Below are positions 6,521 to 8,777 of a DNA stretch of 8,777 nt, piece by piece. The DNA is taken from positions 1 through 8,777 of the forward strand of contig CAIXHJ010000494.1 of the NCBI GenBank assembly GCA_903919165.1. The letters run 5' to 3'. The DNA is from an uncultured Holophagaceae bacterium. GTDB taxonomy: Bacteria; Acidobacteriota; Holophagae; Holophagales; Holophagaceae. Within the stretch, counting starts at the first letter, position 1. Each line of letters starts with the position of its first letter. Position numbers and translations under genes: made by a program. The notes under the pieces were generated by a model. It had not been told where the DNA came from. It ran no database searches and worked only from the letters and a program-made list of their open reading frames with translations.

Positions 6521-7575
6521 TGGCCACCGTCACCCTCTCTCACGTCACCAAGCGCTTCGGCGGCGTGACCGCCGTGCGGGACCTGGATCTCGAGATCCAG
6601 GACGGCGAGTGCTTCTCCATGCTGGGCCCCAGCGGCTGCGGCAAGACCACCACCCTGCGCATGCTGGCGGGCTTCGAGGACCTGGACGAAGGCGAGATCC
6701 GTGTGGGCGACCGGGTCTTCTCGAACAGCTCCAAGCGCTACTACCTGCCCCCGGAGAAGCGGGACTTCGGCATGGTCTTCCAGGCCTTCGCCGTGTGGCC
6801 CCACCTGGACATCTTCGACAACGTGGCCTTCCCCCTGCAGATCAAGGGCCTGAGCCGCGCTGAGATCCAGACCCGGACCCGTCGTGCCCTGGAGGACACG
6901 GGCCTGCTGAAGGTGCAGCATGCCTACCCAGGCGAGCTCTCCGGTGGAGAGAAGCAGCGCATCGCCCTGGCCCGCGCCATCGCCATCAACCCCCAGGTCA
7001 TGCTGCTGGACGAGCCGCTGTCCAACCTCGACCCCAAGCTGCGGGAGGAGATGCGCTTCGAGATCAAGGACCTGCAGCGCCGCCTGGGCTTCACCATCGT
7101 CTTTGTCACCCACGACCAGGCCGAGGCCATGGCCATCTCCGACCGCATGATGGTGATGCGGGACGGCGTGCTGCAGCAGGTGGGTAGCCCCATCGAGATC
7201 TACGAGAGACCTTCCAGCCGCTTCGTATTCAGCTTCATCGGCCTGTCCAACTTCCTGCCCGTGGAGACCCGCGAGGGCGCCACCTTCGTGCAGGGCGCCC
7301 CGGAGGCGGGCCCCCTGGCGGTGGTGCGGCCTAAGGGACTGCCGGACGCCGCCTGGACCCTGGCCTGCCGTCCCACCCACATCGACCTCCAGGCCGAGGG
7401 CGGCCTGCGGGGCACCGTGGCACGCCGCGTCTATCTGGGGGACCTGGTGGAGTACCGGATCCGCGTCGGCCCCCACGAGTTGCGCATCCAGAAGGGCGCC
7501 CGCCATGAAGTCTTCCAAGAAGGCGCACCCGTGGGCCTCACCTTCCGTCATTACCTAGGCTATCCCGAGGGGTGA
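6520..7575 (+). CDS. ABC importer ATP-binding protein (second ATPase)
   Basis: A second, different ATPase of 351 residues closes the operon. Walker A is GPSGCGKT (36-43), the Q-loop Gln is Gln88 in MVFQAFAVWPH, the signature is LSGGE (140-144, Glu instead of the usual Gln), Walker B is MLLDEP (161-166, catalytic Glu165), SNLD is the D-loop, and the switch is His198. All residues for ATP hydrolysis are present. A C-terminal TOBE-type part follows (ACRPTHIDL, then VARRVYLGDLVEYRIRV). A short insertion before the Q-loop ends YYLPPEKRDFG, as in FutC-like subunits. It starts within the permease stop codon (TGATG) with only a weak GAGAG site, so translation is probably coupled. It is more canonical than the first ATPase around Walker A. 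It may pair with it on the two unequal halves of the permease. Confidence 0.95.
   Translation: MATVTLSHVTKRFGGVTAVRDLDLEIQDGECFSMLGPSGCGKTTTLRMLAGFEDLDEGEIRVGDRVFSNSSKRYYLPPEKRDFGMVFQAFAVWPHLDIFDNVAFPLQIKGLSRAEIQTRTRRALEDTGLLKVQHAYPGELSGGEKQRIALARAIAINPQVMLLDEPLSNLDPKLREEMRFEIKDLQRRLGFTIVFVTHDQAEAMAISDRMMVMRDGVLQQVGSPIEIYERPSSRFVFSFIGLSNFLPVETREGATFVQGAPEAGPLAVVRPKGLPDAAWTLACRPTHIDLQAEGGLRGTVARRVYLGDLVEYRIRVGPHELRIQKGARHEVFQEGAPVGLTFRHYLGYPEG
7042..7081 (+). repeat. 40-base exact repeat, copy 2 (copy 1 at 4274-4313)
   Basis: Second copy of the 40-base identity shared by the two ATPase genes, just after the D-loop. It may reflect strong protein conservation with the same codon choice, or gene conversion between the paralogues. 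Confidence 0.9.
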
Positions 7576-7582
7576 GGCCCTC
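7567..7582 (+). terminator. Weak hairpin at the operon end
   Basis: GAGGG-GTGAGG-CCCTC forms a five-pair stem with a six-base loop across the stop codon of the second ATPase gene. It is followed by CCTT and no T-run. It may help to end or protect the transcript, but it is not a convincing intrinsic terminator. Confidence 0.2.
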
Positions 7583-7852
7583 CCTTAGCAGGTAAGAGCA
7601 CAAAAGGACTCACCACGATATATCAGTTTGTCTCGCCTATCTGCGCAGCCGATACCACAAGGCAGCGATGTCGCTTCACCGTCTACATCACCCGTTTTTG
7701 CGACACTTCCTTGGGCGATCTTGACGCCCTCCCTAAATACTAGGCCAAGGAATTAGTTAGCTTTACGCATTCCATTCGAACCCAGCTTTCGATCATGCCA
7801 ACACAGTCACCCTCGCATGGATATATATCTGTGGTAATCGTTCACCACCCGA
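7583..7852. other. AT-richer intergenic segment without a gene
   Basis: About 270 bases are visibly richer in A/T than either side and broken by stops in all frames I read. The longest open stretch is about 46 codons on the minus strand (from about 7730 to 7585), without a start and without any motif. A loose inverted pair, CCACGATATATC (7613-7624) and GATATATATCTGTGG (7820-7834), lies near its ends. No transposase remnant was recognised. It may be the residue of inserted foreign DNA. Confidence 0.45.
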
Positions 7853-7903
7853 GCTTTCCTCAACGCGATCTTCTTCGGCGGCTATGTGCCCAGCGAGGAT
7901 TGA
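7853..7903 (+). pseudogene. Possible tail of a lost gene
   Basis: Sixteen codons read AFLNAIFFGGYVPSED and then TGA. They use the C/G-ending codons of the operon (ttc ctc aac gcg atc ttc ttc ggc ggc), unlike the AT-rich stretch before them. The frame is closed by TAA at 7835, so nothing upstream can be joined. It could be the C-terminus of a gene whose rest was replaced by the AT-richer segment, or chance. I do not recognise the protein. Confidence 0.25.
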
Positions 7904-7952
7904 CGGAGAATCCCCGGCGGCCCTCAGCCCTGCACCGCCCGCTGAGGTGGAT

Positions 7953-7958
7953 TAGACT
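7953..7958 (+). promoter_or_regulatory. Possible -10 element for a leaderless transcript
   Basis: TAGACT matches four of six bases of the -10 consensus and ends six bases before the ATG at 7965. If used, transcription would start at or next to the start codon. No proper -35 is seen. Confidence 0.25.
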
Positions 7959-7964
7959 GCAGGG

Positions 7965-8777
7965 ATGATCGGAGATCCTGGAATCCTCGTCGTCGGTGCC
8001 GGTATCTCCGGACTCGCGTGTGCAGGTAGCCTGGCCGACGCCGGCCGGCCGGCCCGGATCCTGGAGAAGGCTCGCGGCGTCGGGGGACGGTGCACCACTC
8101 GCCGGATCGAGGGACAGGCCGTGGACCTCGGTCCGGTGTTCCTGCACGGACGCAATCCGGCCTTCCTGGACGCGCTCGAGGCCGTCCCGTCGAGGTCCCT
8201 CCAGGGCTGGCCCGCCGACATCCACGGAACGGGTCGCCCTTGCCAACCCGAGGCCTTCGCCCCGGGCGAACGCCGCCTGGCCTACGGCGATGGCCTTTCC
8301 GCCTTTCCGAAAGGACTCGCCACGGGGCTCGGGGTCCAGACGGAAACCGAAGTCACGGGCCTCGCGTTCGCCGATTCCAGGATCCAGGTCCTGGTGAAGG
8401 AAGGGCCCCATCATGAGGCGGGGACCGTAGTGCTGGCCCTCGCCCCGGAGCAAGTGCTTCTGCTGCTCGACGGCCTGTCAGGGGGCCTGGACCCCAAGTC
8501 CGCGGCCCATGGAGAAGTTGCCGCCCTGCGGGGGCTCCTGGCCTTCTCCCGCAGCGAGCCCTGCCTCGCGCTGGCGGCCCTCTATCCGCTGGAGACCCCG
8601 GCCCCTTCCTGGCAGGTCTGCTACCCGGAGGATTCGCGGATTCTCCAACTGGTCTCCCACGACTCCAGCAAACGGGCTGCGCCCTCCTACCGGGCACTGG
8701 TGTTCCAGGCCAATGCCCGCTGGTCGGGCGAGCACCTCGCCGATGTCGACTGGCCGCAGCGGATCCTGGAAGAGGCC
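7965..8777 (+). CDS. Renalase-like FAD-dependent oxidoreductase (partial)
   Basis: The first 271 codons of a flavoprotein run off the window end. The N-terminus ILVVGAGISGLACAGSLADA holds the dinucleotide-binding GxGxxG (residues 11-16), followed by Glu34 in RILEKARGVGGR, which would bind the FAD ribose, and by GGR (40-42). DLGPVFLHGRNPAF (54-67) and LVFQANARWSGEHL (245-258) match the NAD/FAD-dependent renalase-like group (COG3380 style), as does the loose spacing. Members are soluble and oxidise amine or dihydronicotinamide compounds; the substrate here is unknown. The C-terminal end of the flavin domain is missing, so completeness cannot be judged. The ATG at 7965 puts the nucleotide-binding strand right at the N-terminus. 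It lacks a Shine-Dalgarno at normal distance (AGGG touches the ATG), which suggests leaderless or weak initiation. The base composition returns to the high-GC style of the operon. Confidence 0.85.
   Translation, partial: MIGDPGILVVGAGISGLACAGSLADAGRPARILEKARGVGGRCTTRRIEGQAVDLGPVFLHGRNPAFLDALEAVPSRSLQGWPADIHGTGRPCQPEAFAPGERRLAYGDGLSAFPKGLATGLGVQTETEVTGLAFADSRIQVLVKEGPHHEAGTVVLALAPEQVLLLLDGLSGGLDPKSAAHGEVAALRGLLAFSRSEPCLALAALYPLETPAPSWQVCYPEDSRILQLVSHDSSKRAAPSYRALVFQANARWSGEHLADVDWPQRILEEA

Noticed and set aside
6424..7551. Minus-strand frame of 375 codons opposite the second ATPase
   Set aside because: Shadow frame; the plus strand has every ABC ATPase motif.
7772..7785. Minus-strand GGGTTCGAATGG resembling a tRNA T-arm
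   Set aside because: The 3' side lacks the CC needed for the T stem, and no acceptor, variable or anticodon arm is found around it.
7613..7834. Loose inverted pair CCACGATATATC / GATATATATCTGTGG
   Set aside because: The copies differ in length and content and are mostly AT alternation; no transposase or target duplication accompanies them.

Overview
The window is GC-rich with strongly C/G-ending codons in its main genes. Its gene content (an S9 peptidase, an SBP-type ABC importer and a renalase-like FAD protein) suits a free-living Gram-negative bacterium. The overall style reminds me of Acidobacteriota of the Holophaga/Geothrix type, but that is an inference from style and not from a marker gene.

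Bases 1-2745 are a patchwork. The 3' end of an S9-family (prolyl-oligopeptidase) gene (1-305, +) is followed by a short segment that looks like the 3' half of a decayed tRNA (343-401, -). A complete aldo/keto reductase of the YdbC/PdxI type (406-1323, -) comes next, and upstream of it is a 37-codon tail of a tyrosine recombinase that still carries the conserved His and the nucleophilic Tyr (1544-1657, -). A small secreted orphan protein of lower GC (1706-2200, +) follows. Next is the broken 5' part of a gene for a protein with the N-terminal domain of certain 4Fe-4S proteins (2394-2614, -), whose start is out of frame across a run of eight C. The tRNA-like piece and the recombinase tail suggest old site-specific integration and later decay in this part of the chromosome.

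Bases 2746-7575 are a compact four-gene operon for one ABC importer: periplasmic binding protein, ATPase, fused two-domain permease, second ATPase. The last two junctions are stop-to-start contact and a TGATG overlap. All catalytic motifs are present in both ATPases. The family is the Fe(III)/2-aminoethylphosphonate/thiamine-like group of importers, but the ligand cannot be read from the sequence. The unusual point is the gene dosage: one permease chain with two membrane halves is served by two different ATPase genes, which suggests a defined ATPase heterodimer.

Bases 7576-7964 hold no complete gene. The first part is AT-richer and stop-filled. Near its right end a short open frame with host-like codons (7853-7903) looks like the tail of a lost gene. 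A renalase-like FAD-dependent oxidoreductase (7965-8777, +) then runs off the window; it has no usable Shine-Dalgarno sequence and may be leaderless.

I found no CRISPR array, complete mobile element, rRNA or complete tRNA, and no set of genes that looks like an undescribed defence or biosynthetic system. The most interesting items are the two-ATPase transporter and the three decayed remnants.
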